Source: Kribbella steppae (lineage in GTDB: Bacteria; Actinomycetota; Actinomycetes; Propionibacteriales; Kribbellaceae). Taken from it: a stretch of 64,000 nt of DNA. Positions within the stretch are counted from its first letter, which is position 1. Each line of letters starts with the position of its first letter. Location: positions 16,373 through 80,372 of the forward strand of contig NZ_SLWN01000023.1 in the NCBI RefSeq assembly GCF_004342025.1, in the 5' to 3' direction. Position numbers and translations under genes: made by a program. Under the pieces are notes generated by a model. It saw only the letters and a list, made by a program, of their open reading frames with translations. It ran no database searches and was not told where the DNA came from. Below are positions 49,524 to 57,896 of the stretch, piece after piece.

Positions 49524-50057
49524 ATGGAGGCAGCCTTGGCGGCAGCAGAGGCACGATCGGGCCCGATCGACTTCGAGCTCTGGGTGACCGAGAAGGCGGA
49601 CGCGCTGCTGCGCTTCGCCTACGTCCTGACCGGGGACAAATCCCTGGCTGAGGACGCGGTGCAGGACGCCCTGACGACCGCCTGTGCCCGCTGGGGCCGG
49701 GTGAGCCGTGCCGACGACCCCGAGGCGTACGTGAAACGCATGGTGGTGAACGCACACATCTCCTGGTGGCGTCGCTTCCGCCGCCGGGAGGCACCCGCCG
49801 CCGACCCTGTGCGGACGGGGCCACCGGCTCCGGACGGTGCCGCGGACAGAGCCGAGTCCGATGCCGTCTGGGAGCTGTGCTCGACGCTGCCGGACAAGCA
49901 GCGGGCAGCCGTCGTACTGCGCTTCTACGAGGAGCTCTCGTACGCCGAGATCGGCGCACTGCTGCACTGCGCAGAGGCGACCGCCCGGTCGCATGTACAC
50001 CGAGCACTGGCAGCACTGAAGACCACGCTGAGCAAGGAAGGAGCCGAGGATGCCTGA
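49524..50057 (+). CDS. SigE-family ECF sigma factor
   Basis: This 177-residue RNA polymerase sigma factor starts at ATG 49524 after GAGGG. Region 2 is FELWVTEKADALLRFAYVLTGD, KSLAEDAVQDALTTACARW (with the region 2.2-2.3 pattern) and DPEAYVKRMVVNAHISWWRR. Region 4 is LPDKQRAAVVLRFYEELSYAEIG and LLHCAEATARSHVHRAL, the helix-turn-helix. It fits the actinobacterial SigE-like family (TIGR02983 type). It overlaps the next gene by 8 bases, a probable anti-sigma partner. Confidence 0.9.
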   Translation: MEAALAAAEARSGPIDFELWVTEKADALLRFAYVLTGDKSLAEDAVQDALTTACARWGRVSRADDPEAYVKRMVVNAHISWWRRFRRREAPAADPVRTGPPAPDGAADRAESDAVWELCSTLPDKQRAAVVLRFYEELSYAEIGALLHCAEATARSHVHRALAALKTTLSKEGAEDA

Positions 50058-50832
50058 GCACGAGCCTGAGCAGGAGCTCGGCCCCAAGATCGCTGACGCG
50101 TTCCAGCAGCAGGCCGGCGCGGCCAGTGGTCCGCGCGGCAGTGTGCTGGCGGCAGAGGCACGTCGGCGGGTCCGCAAGCGCCGGCAGGGAATGGTGATGG
50201 CCGCGGCGGCCGTAGTGGTGGCTGCGTCGATCGGAGGTGTCTGGAACGCGATCGGAGAGCCGTCGCCGATCGCATCGAGCTCCAGGGACAGCAGCAGTGA
50301 GAGTGCGGCGGGGTCCGGGACGGAGTCGGAGTCCGGGTCGCGCTCACCGAAGTTCGTACCCCCAGCGGCGGATGCGGCCTGCCCGGCCGACCACCCGATC
50401 CTGCGAGCGGCCGGCGGCAACGCCGTACCGCGGGCGACCGGACTGGACGTCGAGATGCCGGTGTTCGGCATGCAGGCGTGCCGCTACCGGCTCACACCGG
50501 GTGCCACGATGCTGCTCGGCCAGCAGCCCTTCAACGCCGGCATCGCACAGCAGGTGGTCGACGCGATCAAGGTGCTGCCGGAGCGGAACCCGGACCTGCC
50601 GGTGTTCAAGTGCACACCACAGACCGCGCAGCCGTCGGAGGCGATCGTGCTGCGGTTCGACACGTCTGCCGGTATCCGGGAAGTCTGGGTCCAGTACGAC
50701 GGCTGCGACTCCGCCGGCTTCTTCACCGGCTCACGCACCTTCGGCCTGTACGCCGCCCCACTCAAGCTCTTCATGACCGGACAGGTCCGTCCACCTGGCG
50801 GCACCTACCTGGACGCCCTCAAGGACTGGTGA
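50050..50832 (+). CDS. Putative membrane anti-sigma partner
   Basis: The 260-residue protein starts at ATG 50050, overlapping the sigma factor. A short cytoplasmic head (about 1-48, with EARRRVRKRRQG) precedes one membrane helix (about 49-66, VMAAAAVVVAASIGGVW). Next is a serine/glutamate-rich linker (SSSRDSSSESAAGSGTESES), then an extracytoplasmic domain with five cysteines (AACPADHP, MQACRYRL, PVFKCTPQ, YDGCDSAG). The layout and operon position suggest a regulator of the SigE-family factor, but no zinc anti-sigma motif is seen. Confidence 0.7.
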   Translation: MPEHEPEQELGPKIADAFQQQAGAASGPRGSVLAAEARRRVRKRRQGMVMAAAAVVVAASIGGVWNAIGEPSPIASSSRDSSSESAAGSGTESESGSRSPKFVPPAADAACPADHPILRAAGGNAVPRATGLDVEMPVFGMQACRYRLTPGATMLLGQQPFNAGIAQQVVDAIKVLPERNPDLPVFKCTPQTAQPSEAIVLRFDTSAGIREVWVQYDGCDSAGFFTGSRTFGLYAAPLKLFMTGQVRPPGGTYLDALKDW

Positions 50833-50835
50833 GGG

Positions 50836-51894
50836 TCACTCGACAGCCTGACCGCGGTCCCGCCTGAACGGCAGCACGCTGGCGACCGCCGCCGCTGCCG
50901 CCGCGGCTCCTGAGGCTGGACCACGCACAGCCGCCGCCGTTCCTGACGCTGCACCACCACCTGCTGCCGTGCCCCCGCCGGTCGCAGACCTACCCGCTCC
51001 TGTGTGCTCGCCCAGGAATCGCCGCATATCGGCACGTGCGTCGTACTGCGTCCTGAGCGAGGTCAGCCGCTTGCCGACCTCGCGAACGGCCCGCCGCGCG
51101 TGCTCTGCGCCGAGGTCGGCCGCCCGTTGGGGCGTGACCACGGCCGGCCGATCCAGGTCCTGGTACTTCGCCAACGCCCCGAGCTCGGATCGGAGCGGCG
51201 CTGCGAGCCAGGCCCGGAACTCGGTGCGGTGCTCGGCCAGGTCACTCAGGCGCTTGTCGATGATCAGGTCGGCCATCGCGTTGTAGCGCTGCGGCATCGG
51301 GGTCTGATGAATCGTCGACCGGATGTCGTCAGGATCCCGGTCGGTGAGTTCGGCGAGACCGTGCACCACGCCGTCCAAACCCTCGTTGTAGGCGGAGTAC
51401 GGCCCGTCGCCGGTGATGTGCAGGTCGAGGATCCGCGGCACGTCCCGGTCCATCCCGATGTCTCGAATGACGTCCGTCTCGATCCGCATGGTCTCGGTGT
51501 CGGCGAGCGCCTCCTCCAGGGCTGTCTCCTCGGGCGACCCGTGCCAGACCGCCTCCGCCGCGCTGTCGTCTCCCGGGTCGGAGAGGTGGTGCACTGCCTC
51601 GTGCACGACGACGTACGCCGCGGCTCGAGCCGCCACGATCTGATCGGGGGTGAGCGGGGCCGTCGTGTCGTAGGCCCGCATCACCGGGTCCAGGACATCC
51701 GCCCGGCTGAGGAGCAGCGGCCCGTCGGCCACCGCCTTGCCCCCTTTGAAGCCGCTCCCCTCTTCGAAGAGCTGGCGGTTCCAGCGCGACGTCCTGCCGG
51801 TACGGCGTTCCACCGCCGCCACGACACTCGACACCCACTCGTATTCCTGCGTCCCCGGCAGGATCTCCGCGCCAACGCAAGCCCAAGGTTTCAC
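50836..51894 (-). CDS. HEXXH putative metalloprotease-like protein
   Basis: I do not recognise a named family. The 352-residue protein starts at GTG 51894. It contains VVHEAVHHLSD, an HEXXH zinc motif with H98, E99 and H102. About 25 residues on, EEALADTE could give the third ligand glutamate, as in gluzincins. It has no signal peptide or membrane helix, so it is probably cytoplasmic or released by lysis. The C-terminal 60 residues are low complexity Gly/Ala/Thr (GGGTAAGGGAASGTAA) ending SVLPFRRDRGQ. It is convergent with the sigma/anti-sigma pair. Confidence 0.65.
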   Translation of the reverse strand: MKPWACVGAEILPGTQEYEWVSSVVAAVERRTGRTSRWNRQLFEEGSGFKGGKAVADGPLLLSRADVLDPVMRAYDTTAPLTPDQIVAARAAAYVVVHEAVHHLSDPGDDSAAEAVWHGSPEETALEEALADTETMRIETDVIRDIGMDRDVPRILDLHITGDGPYSAYNEGLDGVVHGLAELTDRDPDDIRSTIHQTPMPQRYNAMADLIIDKRLSDLAEHRTEFRAWLAAPLRSELGALAKYQDLDRPAVVTPQRAADLGAEHARRAVREVGKRLTSLRTQYDARADMRRFLGEHTGAGRSATGGGTAAGGGAASGTAAAVRGPASGAAAAAAAVASVLPFRRDRGQAVE

Positions 51895-52005
51895 GGGGTG
51901 ATCCTGCCGTTCGGGAGGGTCTCAGTCCCTGTTGCTGGCGCCGGTCGCACTAGTGGTTGACGATATCCGTTCGCCTGGGTGGGGCTGGGTTGTCAGACTG
52001 TTGGG

Positions 52006-53688
52006 ATGGGTCACGTGGATGTGGGTGGGGTCGGGTTCGAGTTGCCGGACGGGCGGGTGTTGCTGGACGACATCACGTTCCGGGTCGGGGACGGGGCCAA
52101 GGTCGCTCTGGTCGGGGCGAACGGGTCCGGCAAGACCACGTTGACCAGGATCATCGCTGGTGACCTGAAGCCCCACAGCGGCAGCATCGCGCGGTCCGGT
52201 GGGCTCGGGGTGATGCGGCAGTTCGTCGGCTCGGTCCGGGATTCGTCGACCGTGCGCGACCTGCTGCTGTCGGTTGCACCGGAGGCGATCCAGACGGCCG
52301 CGGCCAAGCTGGACAAGGCCGAGTTGGCGATGATGGAGGCCGAGGACGAGAAGACCCAGCTCAAGTACGCGCAGGCCGTGTCGGACTGGGGTGAGGTCGG
52401 CGGGTACGACGCTGAGGTCCTCTGGGACGTCTGTACGACGGCCGCACTCGGCATACCGTTCGACCGCTGTCGCTGGCGCGACGTGAAGACCCTGTCAGGC
52501 GGTGAGCAGAAACGCCTGGTGCTTGAGGCCCTGCTCCGCGGTCCCGACGAGGTCCTGATGCTCGACGAGCCGGACAACTATCTCGACGTGCCCGGGAAGC
52601 GCTGGCTGGAGGAGCAGCTCCGCACCACCGACAAGACGGTGCTCTACATCAGCCACGACCGTGAGCTGCTGGCCAACACCGCGACCCGGATCGTCACGGT
52701 GGAGCTCGGTGCCGCCGGCAACTCGGTGTGGACGCACGGTGGCGGCTTCAAGACGTACCACGAGGCCAGGCAGCACCGGTTCGAGCGCTTCGAGGAGTTG
52801 CGCAAACGCTGGGACGAGGAGCACGCCAAGCTCCGTGCGCAGATGCTGATGTACAAGCAGAAGGCGGCGTACAACTCCGACATGGCGTCGCGCTACCGGG
52901 CGGCGCAGACCCGGCTGCGCAAGTTCGAGGAGGCCGGGCCGCCGCAGGCGCTCCCGCGTGAGCAGAAGGTCAGCATGCGGCTCACCGGCGGACGCACCGG
53001 CAAACGTGCGGTGGTGTGCACCGGCCTGGAGCTGACCGGTCTGATGAAGCCCTTCGACCTGGAGGTCTGGTACGGCGAACGCGTCGCCGTACTGGGGTCC
53101 AACGGGTCCGGCAAGTCGCACTTCCTTCGGCTGCTCGCCAACGGTGGTTCCGACCCCGATGTCGAGCACCGGCCGGTCGGCGACGTACAGGTCGCTCCGG
53201 TGCTGCACACCGGCAACGCCAAGCTGGGTGCACGGGTGCGACCGGGCTGGTTCGCGCAGACGCATGAGCACCCGGAGCTGGTCGGCCGCACGCTGCTGGA
53301 GATCCTGCACCGGGGTGACGAGCACCGGGAGGGCATGGGCCGCGAGCTGGCCTCGCGGAAGTTGGACCGGTACGAGCTGGCCTATGCGGCGGAGCAGACG
53401 TTCGACAGTCTCTCCGGTGGTCAGCAGGCCCGGTTCCAGATCCTCCTGCTCGAGTTGTCCGGTGCCACGCTCCTCCTGCTCGACGAGCCCACCGACAACC
53501 TCGACGTCGAGTCAGCCGAGGCTCTGGAGGAAGGCCTCGACTCCTTCGACGGCACGGTGCTCGCAGTGACCCACGACAGGTGGTTCGCCCGGGGCTTCGA
53601 CCGCTACCTGGTCTTCGGTGCCGACGGCTCGGTCTACGAGTCCAACGAACCGGTCTGGGACGAGGGCCGCGTCGAACGCGCTCGTTAA
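52006..53688 (+). CDS. ABC-F family ATPase
   Basis: This 560-residue protein has two ABC domains and no membrane segment. ATG 52006 (MGHVDVGGVGFELPDG) is chosen. Domain 1 has GANGSGKTT, LSGGEQKRL and LMLDEPDNYLD, a departure from the usual DEPTNHLD. Domain 2 has GSNGSGKSHF, LSGGQQARF and LLDEPTDNLD. The linker between them (about 240-330) is basic and helical, as in ABC-F proteins that bind the ribosomal E site. Members act in translation or antibiotic resistance; which one applies here cannot be told. Its stop overlaps the convergent gene. Confidence 0.9.
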   Translation: MGHVDVGGVGFELPDGRVLLDDITFRVGDGAKVALVGANGSGKTTLTRIIAGDLKPHSGSIARSGGLGVMRQFVGSVRDSSTVRDLLLSVAPEAIQTAAAKLDKAELAMMEAEDEKTQLKYAQAVSDWGEVGGYDAEVLWDVCTTAALGIPFDRCRWRDVKTLSGGEQKRLVLEALLRGPDEVLMLDEPDNYLDVPGKRWLEEQLRTTDKTVLYISHDRELLANTATRIVTVELGAAGNSVWTHGGGFKTYHEARQHRFERFEELRKRWDEEHAKLRAQMLMYKQKAAYNSDMASRYRAAQTRLRKFEEAGPPQALPREQKVSMRLTGGRTGKRAVVCTGLELTGLMKPFDLEVWYGERVAVLGSNGSGKSHFLRLLANGGSDPDVEHRPVGDVQVAPVLHTGNAKLGARVRPGWFAQTHEHPELVGRTLLEILHRGDEHREGMGRELASRKLDRYELAYAAEQTFDSLSGGQQARFQILLLELSGATLLLLDEPTDNLDVESAEALEEGLDSFDGTVLAVTHDRWFARGFDRYLVFGADGSVYESNEPVWDEGRVERAR

Positions 53689-54719
53689 GGGCTGACGCAC
53701 CAGCCATCGCGGTAGGCGGCCCAGTGGTCCGGGGTCGCGGTGAAGTCGACGTACATGGCCAGGCCGAAGTTCTGGCGGTTCGAGGTGCCTAGGGCGAGCC
53801 GGGCGCCTCGGACCGCTGCGGTGACGGTCTCCGCATGGCCCCAGTGGGACGGGTTGCTCTCCCAGTAGGCGGGCAGCCCCATCAGGAGGGCCGTCGCTGC
53901 AGGCGTTGCCTCCAGAGCGAGCTTGGTCTGCTGGGCGACATACCCGCCGTACAAGGACTCCAACGGCATGGCGGTGTCGTAGGACATGACAGCGATCTGT
54001 TCGACCCGGCGAGCCACCTCGGCGAAGTAGTCCTGTGACCACCACTTGCCCTCGTCGGTCAGGGCCAGCGGGAGGGCGTTGACGCGCCAGAGCGGCTCGA
54101 GCTGTGCTGCCGCAACGGACAGCGGTACGCCGCGCTTGGCCGTCAGCACATGCGTTTCGTCCAGTACGGCGAGGAAGCCGGCCGACCCGGACTGCACCGG
54201 CTCGAAGTCGAAGTGGATGCCCTGAAACCCCTGGTCGAGTACGGCGGCCGACGACGCCACGACCCGAGTCCGTACGGCCGGGTCAGCCAGGTCCATCCCC
54301 GGGTTCTTCCCCGGCTGCACGATGTCGCCCAGCCACGCCTGCACACGTACGTCGGGAGCCGCGGCCCGCATCGCCGACGTGAACCACCGCGCCCGTGGTG
54401 ACACCTTCGACAGCGGCAGCGTGCCGTCGTGTTCCAACGGACCGGCGTGGACATAGAGATCCCGGATACCCGTGCCGTCGAGCTGACGGGCCAACGCGGT
54501 CACGTCGGCCTTGGTCTTCCGCCCGTCCACCCAGGCGTGACCGAGCCACAGTGCGTCGTTGTTGCGCGTCCACGCCTCGGCTGTCGGCTCACCGACGTAC
54601 CGCACCCGCAGCGACACCGCGTAAGCCCCGAGCGGGACCGGCACGAGCAGTACGAAGGCGAGCACCAAGACCATGAACACTCGGCGCTTACGAGACCAGT
54701 TGTTCCAGCGCCGCCTCAC
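53685..54719 (-). CDS. GH18-like glycoside hydrolase domain protein, membrane-anchored
   Basis: This 344-residue protein starts at GTG 54719, overlapping the TetR stop (GTGA). A basic head (RRRWNNWSRKRR) precedes one membrane helix or uncleaved signal (about 15-34). The outer domain reads as a TIM barrel: IRDLYVHAGPLE, VRVQAWLGDIV, and GFQGIHFDFEPVQSG, whose DFE resembles the DxxDxE acid of family 18 chitinases at the end of strand 4. Later QIAVMSYDTAMP and MGLPAYWESNP also fit family 18. The substrate is unknown, perhaps a cell-wall or environmental glycan. Confidence 0.75.
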   Translation of the reverse strand: MRRRWNNWSRKRRVFMVLVLAFVLLVPVPLGAYAVSLRVRYVGEPTAEAWTRNNDALWLGHAWVDGRKTKADVTALARQLDGTGIRDLYVHAGPLEHDGTLPLSKVSPRARWFTSAMRAAAPDVRVQAWLGDIVQPGKNPGMDLADPAVRTRVVASSAAVLDQGFQGIHFDFEPVQSGSAGFLAVLDETHVLTAKRGVPLSVAAAQLEPLWRVNALPLALTDEGKWWSQDYFAEVARRVEQIAVMSYDTAMPLESLYGGYVAQQTKLALEATPAATALLMGLPAYWESNPSHWGHAETVTAAVRGARLALGTSNRQNFGLAMYVDFTATPDHWAAYRDGWCVSP

Positions 54720-55264
54720 GGACGAGGCCGCAGACCGTCGAAGATCAGGCCGAGCATCCGGTCGCGGACCTCCGGCTCGAGCCCGACCGCGGTCGCGCCG
54801 CGGGATGCGCCGATCAGCAGCGCGTACACCGCGGCCAGCCCGGCGTCACGTCGTACGACGCCGTCCTCCTGAGCGCGCTTGAGGAGGGTGTCGAAGGCGT
54901 CCCGCAAGCCGCCACCCGCCTTCTTCGCGTCCGCGCCGGCGGCCGAACCCGCCGCGGTGAGGGCCTCGGCGATCGCCAGCTTCGACGCCGACTCCGACAC
55001 CACCTGGGTGAAGAACCCGAAGAACGCCTCTCCCGGGAAGTTGCTGTCGGCCAGTTCGATGGCCCGGTCGCGGAGCCGCTCGAGTCGCAGGGTGAGCACC
55101 GCCTCGAGCAGATCGGTCTTGGTGGGGAAGTGCCGGAAGACCGTCGCGATGCCGACACCGGCCAGTTTCGCCACGTCGTCGGTGGACGCACTCGGCGACT
55201 GGCCGAACACCTCGTCCGCCGCGGTCATGATCCGGGCCCGGTTGTCCCGCGCGTCTGCTCGCAC
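54716..55264 (-). CDS. TetR-family repressor
   Basis: This 182-residue regulator starts at GTG 55264. The N-terminal helix-turn-helix is RARIMTAADEVFGQ and TDDVAKLAGVGIATVFRHFPTKTDLLEAVL (in two parts), the classic TetR pattern. The C-terminal ligand domain is typical of SbtR-like members (LLIGASRGATAVGLEPEVR). It is divergent from a SnoaL-like gene, with near-perfect inverted repeats between them, and is followed by the GH18-like gene with a 4-base overlap, so both are probably one transcript. Confidence 0.9.
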   Translation of the reverse strand: MRADARDNRARIMTAADEVFGQSPSASTDDVAKLAGVGIATVFRHFPTKTDLLEAVLTLRLERLRDRAIELADSNFPGEAFFGFFTQVVSESASKLAIAEALTAAGSAAGADAKKAGGGLRDAFDTLLKRAQEDGVVRRDAGLAAVYALLIGASRGATAVGLEPEVRDRMLGLIFDGLRPRP

Positions 55265-55335
55265 CCTGCTCCCCTTCGTCGCCCCTCAGCCTAGGAGACG
55301 CCGCCACTCGGCGATGGGTTGTAAACGAAGTCAGT

Positions 55336-55353
55336 ACTCCGTATATTCGGAGT
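55336..55353. promoter_or_regulatory. Putative TetR operator 1
   Basis: ACTCCG-TATATT-CGGAGT is a perfect 6-bp inverted repeat around an AT-rich centre, in the gap between the divergent TetR and SnoaL-like genes. Confidence 0.75.
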
Positions 55354-55357
55354 CGCT

Positions 55358-55373
55358 ACTCCGTTTATCCGAG
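55358..55373. promoter_or_regulatory. Putative TetR operator 2
   Basis: ACTCCG-TTTA-TCCGAG repeats the ACTCCG half-site 22 bases (two helical turns) after operator 1, with an imperfect second half. It lies 10 bases before the SnoaL-like start. Confidence 0.6.
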
Positions 55374-55382
55374 AGGAACCCG

Positions 55383-55838
55383 ATGACTCCCGAAGAGGTC
55401 TTCCTGAAGCTCGTCCACGGTGTCGCCGATGGCGATTTCGACGCGCTCCCGGCGCTGTACGCCGAGCAGACCGACGTGCGCCATCCGATGAACCCGTACG
55501 GCGACCTCCCGCTGCTCAGCCGGGACGCCCTGCGCGAGCACTTCGGCCTGAACGCGCCGCGGGTGGCCGGGACGATCCGGTTCCAGCCGGAGAACATCCG
55601 GATCCACCACACCGCCGACCCGGAGGTGATCGTGGCCGAGTGCGACTACGCCGGGACGGTGATCGCGACGGGGGAGCCGTTCACCGCGCCGTGCGTGTTC
55701 GTCCTCCGCGTCCGGGACGGACTGATCGTCGAGTCCCGCGACTACATCGACCACGTGGCGATGAGCCGGGCCCGCGGCCAGGTCGGCCAACTCGTGGCGC
55801 AGCTCACGGAACCGGCCGGAGCGTCTGCTGCGTCCTAG
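55383..55838 (+). CDS. SnoaL-like (NTF2-fold) protein
   Basis: This 151-residue protein starts at ATG 55383 after GAGAGGAA. It has the SnoaL/NTF2 pattern: EEVFLKLVHGVADGDFDALPAL, YAEQTDVRHPMNPYG, and the last strands CDYAGTVIATGEPFTAPCVFVL and RDGLIVESRDYIDH. Members are small cone-shaped enzymes or binding proteins such as cyclases and isomerases; the substrate is unknown. It is the likely target of the divergent TetR repressor. Confidence 0.85.
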   Translation: MTPEEVFLKLVHGVADGDFDALPALYAEQTDVRHPMNPYGDLPLLSRDALREHFGLNAPRVAGTIRFQPENIRIHHTADPEVIVAECDYAGTVIATGEPFTAPCVFVLRVRDGLIVESRDYIDHVAMSRARGQVGQLVAQLTEPAGASAAS

Positions 55839-55854
55839 TCCGCAGAGGCGCCGG

Positions 55855-55896
55855 ATGGCCCCGGACCGAGGCAACGGAGCCCGCCCGGGGCCATCT
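55855..55896. terminator. Bidirectional terminator between SnoaL-like and DoxX genes
   Basis: GATGGCCCCGG pairs perfectly with CCGGGGCCATC (11 bp) across a 20-base loop, between two convergent genes. It can act on both strands. Confidence 0.8.
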
Positions 55897-55911
55897 CCAA
55901 TTCTCTCAACG

Positions 55912-56370
55912 TCAAGCCCGCAGCCGCAGCGGCGATGCGGCCAGAGCCTTGGCGGCGATCACCAGACCGGCGGCCGCCAGCACGATGTCCTTCAGCACGT
56001 ACTGCGCTTCCAGCGTCGGCGTGCCGGGGAACAGGTCGCCGAAGAACAGCACCAGCGGCGACATGATCCCGACCAGCGAGAGCCCGAGGACCAGCAGCCC
56101 GGTCCGCAGGAACTTCCCGGTGACCAGGGTCAGTCCGATGAAGCACTCCATCAGCGCGGTCAGCAGGACAGCGTTCCGCCCGTCGATGATGCCGAGGGTG
56201 AGCGTGTCGATGGTGCGCATGACCAGCGCCTCAGCCGGGCTCGCGCTGGGGAAGAACTTGAGGACGCCGAAGCCCAGGAAGATCAGGCCGAGGCTGACCC
56301 GGAGGATGTCGACACTGTGCCGGCCGAGCACTCCGGCGATGCGGTCTCCCTTGTGGATCAAGGCATTCAT
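55912..56370 (-). CDS. DoxX-family membrane protein
   Basis: This 152-residue protein starts at ATG 56370 (MNALIHKGDRIAGVLGRHSV) after AGGAGA; the frame is open further upstream, but that part is not protein-like. Four hydrophobic segments are seen: ILRVSLGLIFLGFGVLKFF, AVLLTALMECFIGLTLVTG, LLVLGLSLVGIMSPLVLFF and VLKDIVLAAAGLVIAAKAL. This is the DoxX/DUF417-like four-helix type. Mycobacterial DoxX takes part in thiol redox control at the membrane; the role here is unknown. No clear partner gene is adjacent. Confidence 0.8.
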   Translation of the reverse strand: MNALIHKGDRIAGVLGRHSVDILRVSLGLIFLGFGVLKFFPSASPAEALVMRTIDTLTLGIIDGRNAVLLTALMECFIGLTLVTGKFLRTGLLVLGLSLVGIMSPLVLFFGDLFPGTPTLEAQYVLKDIVLAAAGLVIAAKALAASPLRLRA

Positions 56371-56472
56371 GGCGGTTTCTCCTGTCGCGATTCGATGTGC
56401 CATCAGCCTCGCGAACACCACCCCTCTACCGCGTCGGCCCGACGACGGCACTCCTCCTACCCCGGCCGAGGT

Positions 56473-56509
56473 AGTACGCCGTACTCCCGCAGTCCCCGTA
56501 CGGCGTACT
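56473..56509. terminator. GTAC-rich hairpin between sulfatase and DoxX genes
   Basis: AGTACGCCGTAC and GTACGGCGTACT form a perfect 12-bp inverted repeat with a 13-base spacer. On the minus strand it lies 28 bases after the sulfatase stop, a good place for the operon terminator. It could also be an operator for the DoxX gene 100 bases on. Confidence 0.65.
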
Positions 56510-56537
56510 CCTCAGGGTGACCCCTAGGCCGTACGGA

Positions 56538-57881
56538 TCACTCCAGCAACCGGCCGTCGAGCTTCAACCGCCGGACCGTGGTCTCCGGGAACCGCCCGCG
56601 GTCGCGCACATCCGGATAGGGCTCGATCGTCACGTCCCGTCGTTCGATCCGCGCGACCTGAGCGATCAAGGCGGCCCGCAGTTCGGTGGCGAGCTCCTGG
56701 TGGCCGGTGCTGTCGATCAGGTTGTTCAGCTCGTAAGGGTCGGCGGTCAGGTCGTACAAGGCCCGCTCGACATACTGCTCGGACGCGGGCTCGTCACCCA
56801 CCTCCGGTGCATGGACGTAGTACTTCCACCGGTCCGTCCGCAGCGCCCGGCCAACCTCCGACTCGCTGACTTGGATCAGCACACCGTCGCTGGACGTCCG
56901 TTCACGCAGGGGTACGCCGTCCAGATGCTCAGGCAACTCGATCCCGGCCGCGTCGAGCACAGTGGGTACGACGTCCACGGTGCTGACCGGTACGCCGACG
57001 CGCGTACCACCGCGGTAGCCGGGCCCCTCCACGACCAGCGGGACTCTGACCGACCCGTCGTGCGGTGAGCGCTTGTACTCGCTGTTGCGCGTCTTGAAGT
57101 GGGAGCCGTGGTCCGACGTGTAGACGACCAGAGTCTCGTCCAGCAGATCCAGACTGACCAGTGCGTCACGGAGCCGACCGAGGCACTCGTCGACTCGCTT
57201 GATCTGGCCGTAGTACCCAGCGGCGTGCTGGTGCGCCGTACCTGGAAGGGTGGCGAGGTCCGGCGGCAACCACGCGCCGTTGTAGGTGTCCCGATAGACC
57301 TCGGGGGCCGGGTAGTCGTCGTGCTCGTTCTGGTGGTGCGGCTCGATCAACGAGAGGAAGAGCATGAACGGGCGGTCGCCCTCCGAGGCCCTGGCGACGA
57401 AGCGGATCGCCGCGTCGGTCAACGCGTCCGGTCGGTAGCCGGGCAGGCGCACGGGTTCGCCGTCCCGGTCGTAGACGACGGTCCGGTACGCGTCGGAGGT
57501 GAACTCGAGCAGGTTCGACCCCAGCCAGAAGTCGTAGCCGCCTTGCTCGGCAACGGGAACGGGTTCCTGGGTGCCGAGATGCCATTTGCCGATGTAGCCG
57601 GTCTGGTAGCCCGCCGTACCGAACAGCCGGCCGAGCGTCGGCGCATCCGTGGGCAGCGGCACGTTGTTGCGATACACGCCGGTGTTCGTCGGGTACATGC
57701 CCGTCTGCATCGCCGCGCGGGCCGGTGCGCAGACCGGATTGGTGGTGCACGCGGCCTCGAACATGGTGCCGTGCCGGGCCATCAGGTCGAGGTTGGGAGT
57801 CAGGCCGAGGGGACAGCCGGCGGCGCCGACGGTGTCCCAGCGCTGCTGGTCGGTGAAGAAGACGATCACGTTAGGGCGCAT
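56538..57881 (-). CDS. Sulfatase, formylglycine type
   Basis: This 447-residue type I sulfatase has ATG 57881 (MRPNVIVFFTDQQRWDTVG), preceded by GGAG; the TTG just before is less likely. The activation motif is C51-A-P-A-R55 (CxPxR), whose cysteine is turned to formylglycine by a separate enzyme not in this window. Metal residues include D11 and Q12 near the N-terminus and the later SDHGSH. GKWHLG provides the catalytic lysine and histidine. No signal peptide is present, so it acts in the cytoplasm on an imported sulfated molecule. It is the last gene of the importer operon. Confidence 0.9.
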   Translation of the reverse strand: MRPNVIVFFTDQQRWDTVGAAGCPLGLTPNLDLMARHGTMFEAACTTNPVCAPARAAMQTGMYPTNTGVYRNNVPLPTDAPTLGRLFGTAGYQTGYIGKWHLGTQEPVPVAEQGGYDFWLGSNLLEFTSDAYRTVVYDRDGEPVRLPGYRPDALTDAAIRFVARASEGDRPFMLFLSLIEPHHQNEHDDYPAPEVYRDTYNGAWLPPDLATLPGTAHQHAAGYYGQIKRVDECLGRLRDALVSLDLLDETLVVYTSDHGSHFKTRNSEYKRSPHDGSVRVPLVVEGPGYRGGTRVGVPVSTVDVVPTVLDAAGIELPEHLDGVPLRERTSSDGVLIQVSESEVGRALRTDRWKYYVHAPEVGDEPASEQYVERALYDLTADPYELNNLIDSTGHQELATELRAALIAQVARIERRDVTIEPYPDVRDRGRFPETTVRRLKLDGRLLE

Positions 57882-57896
57882 CAATTGACTCCACGG

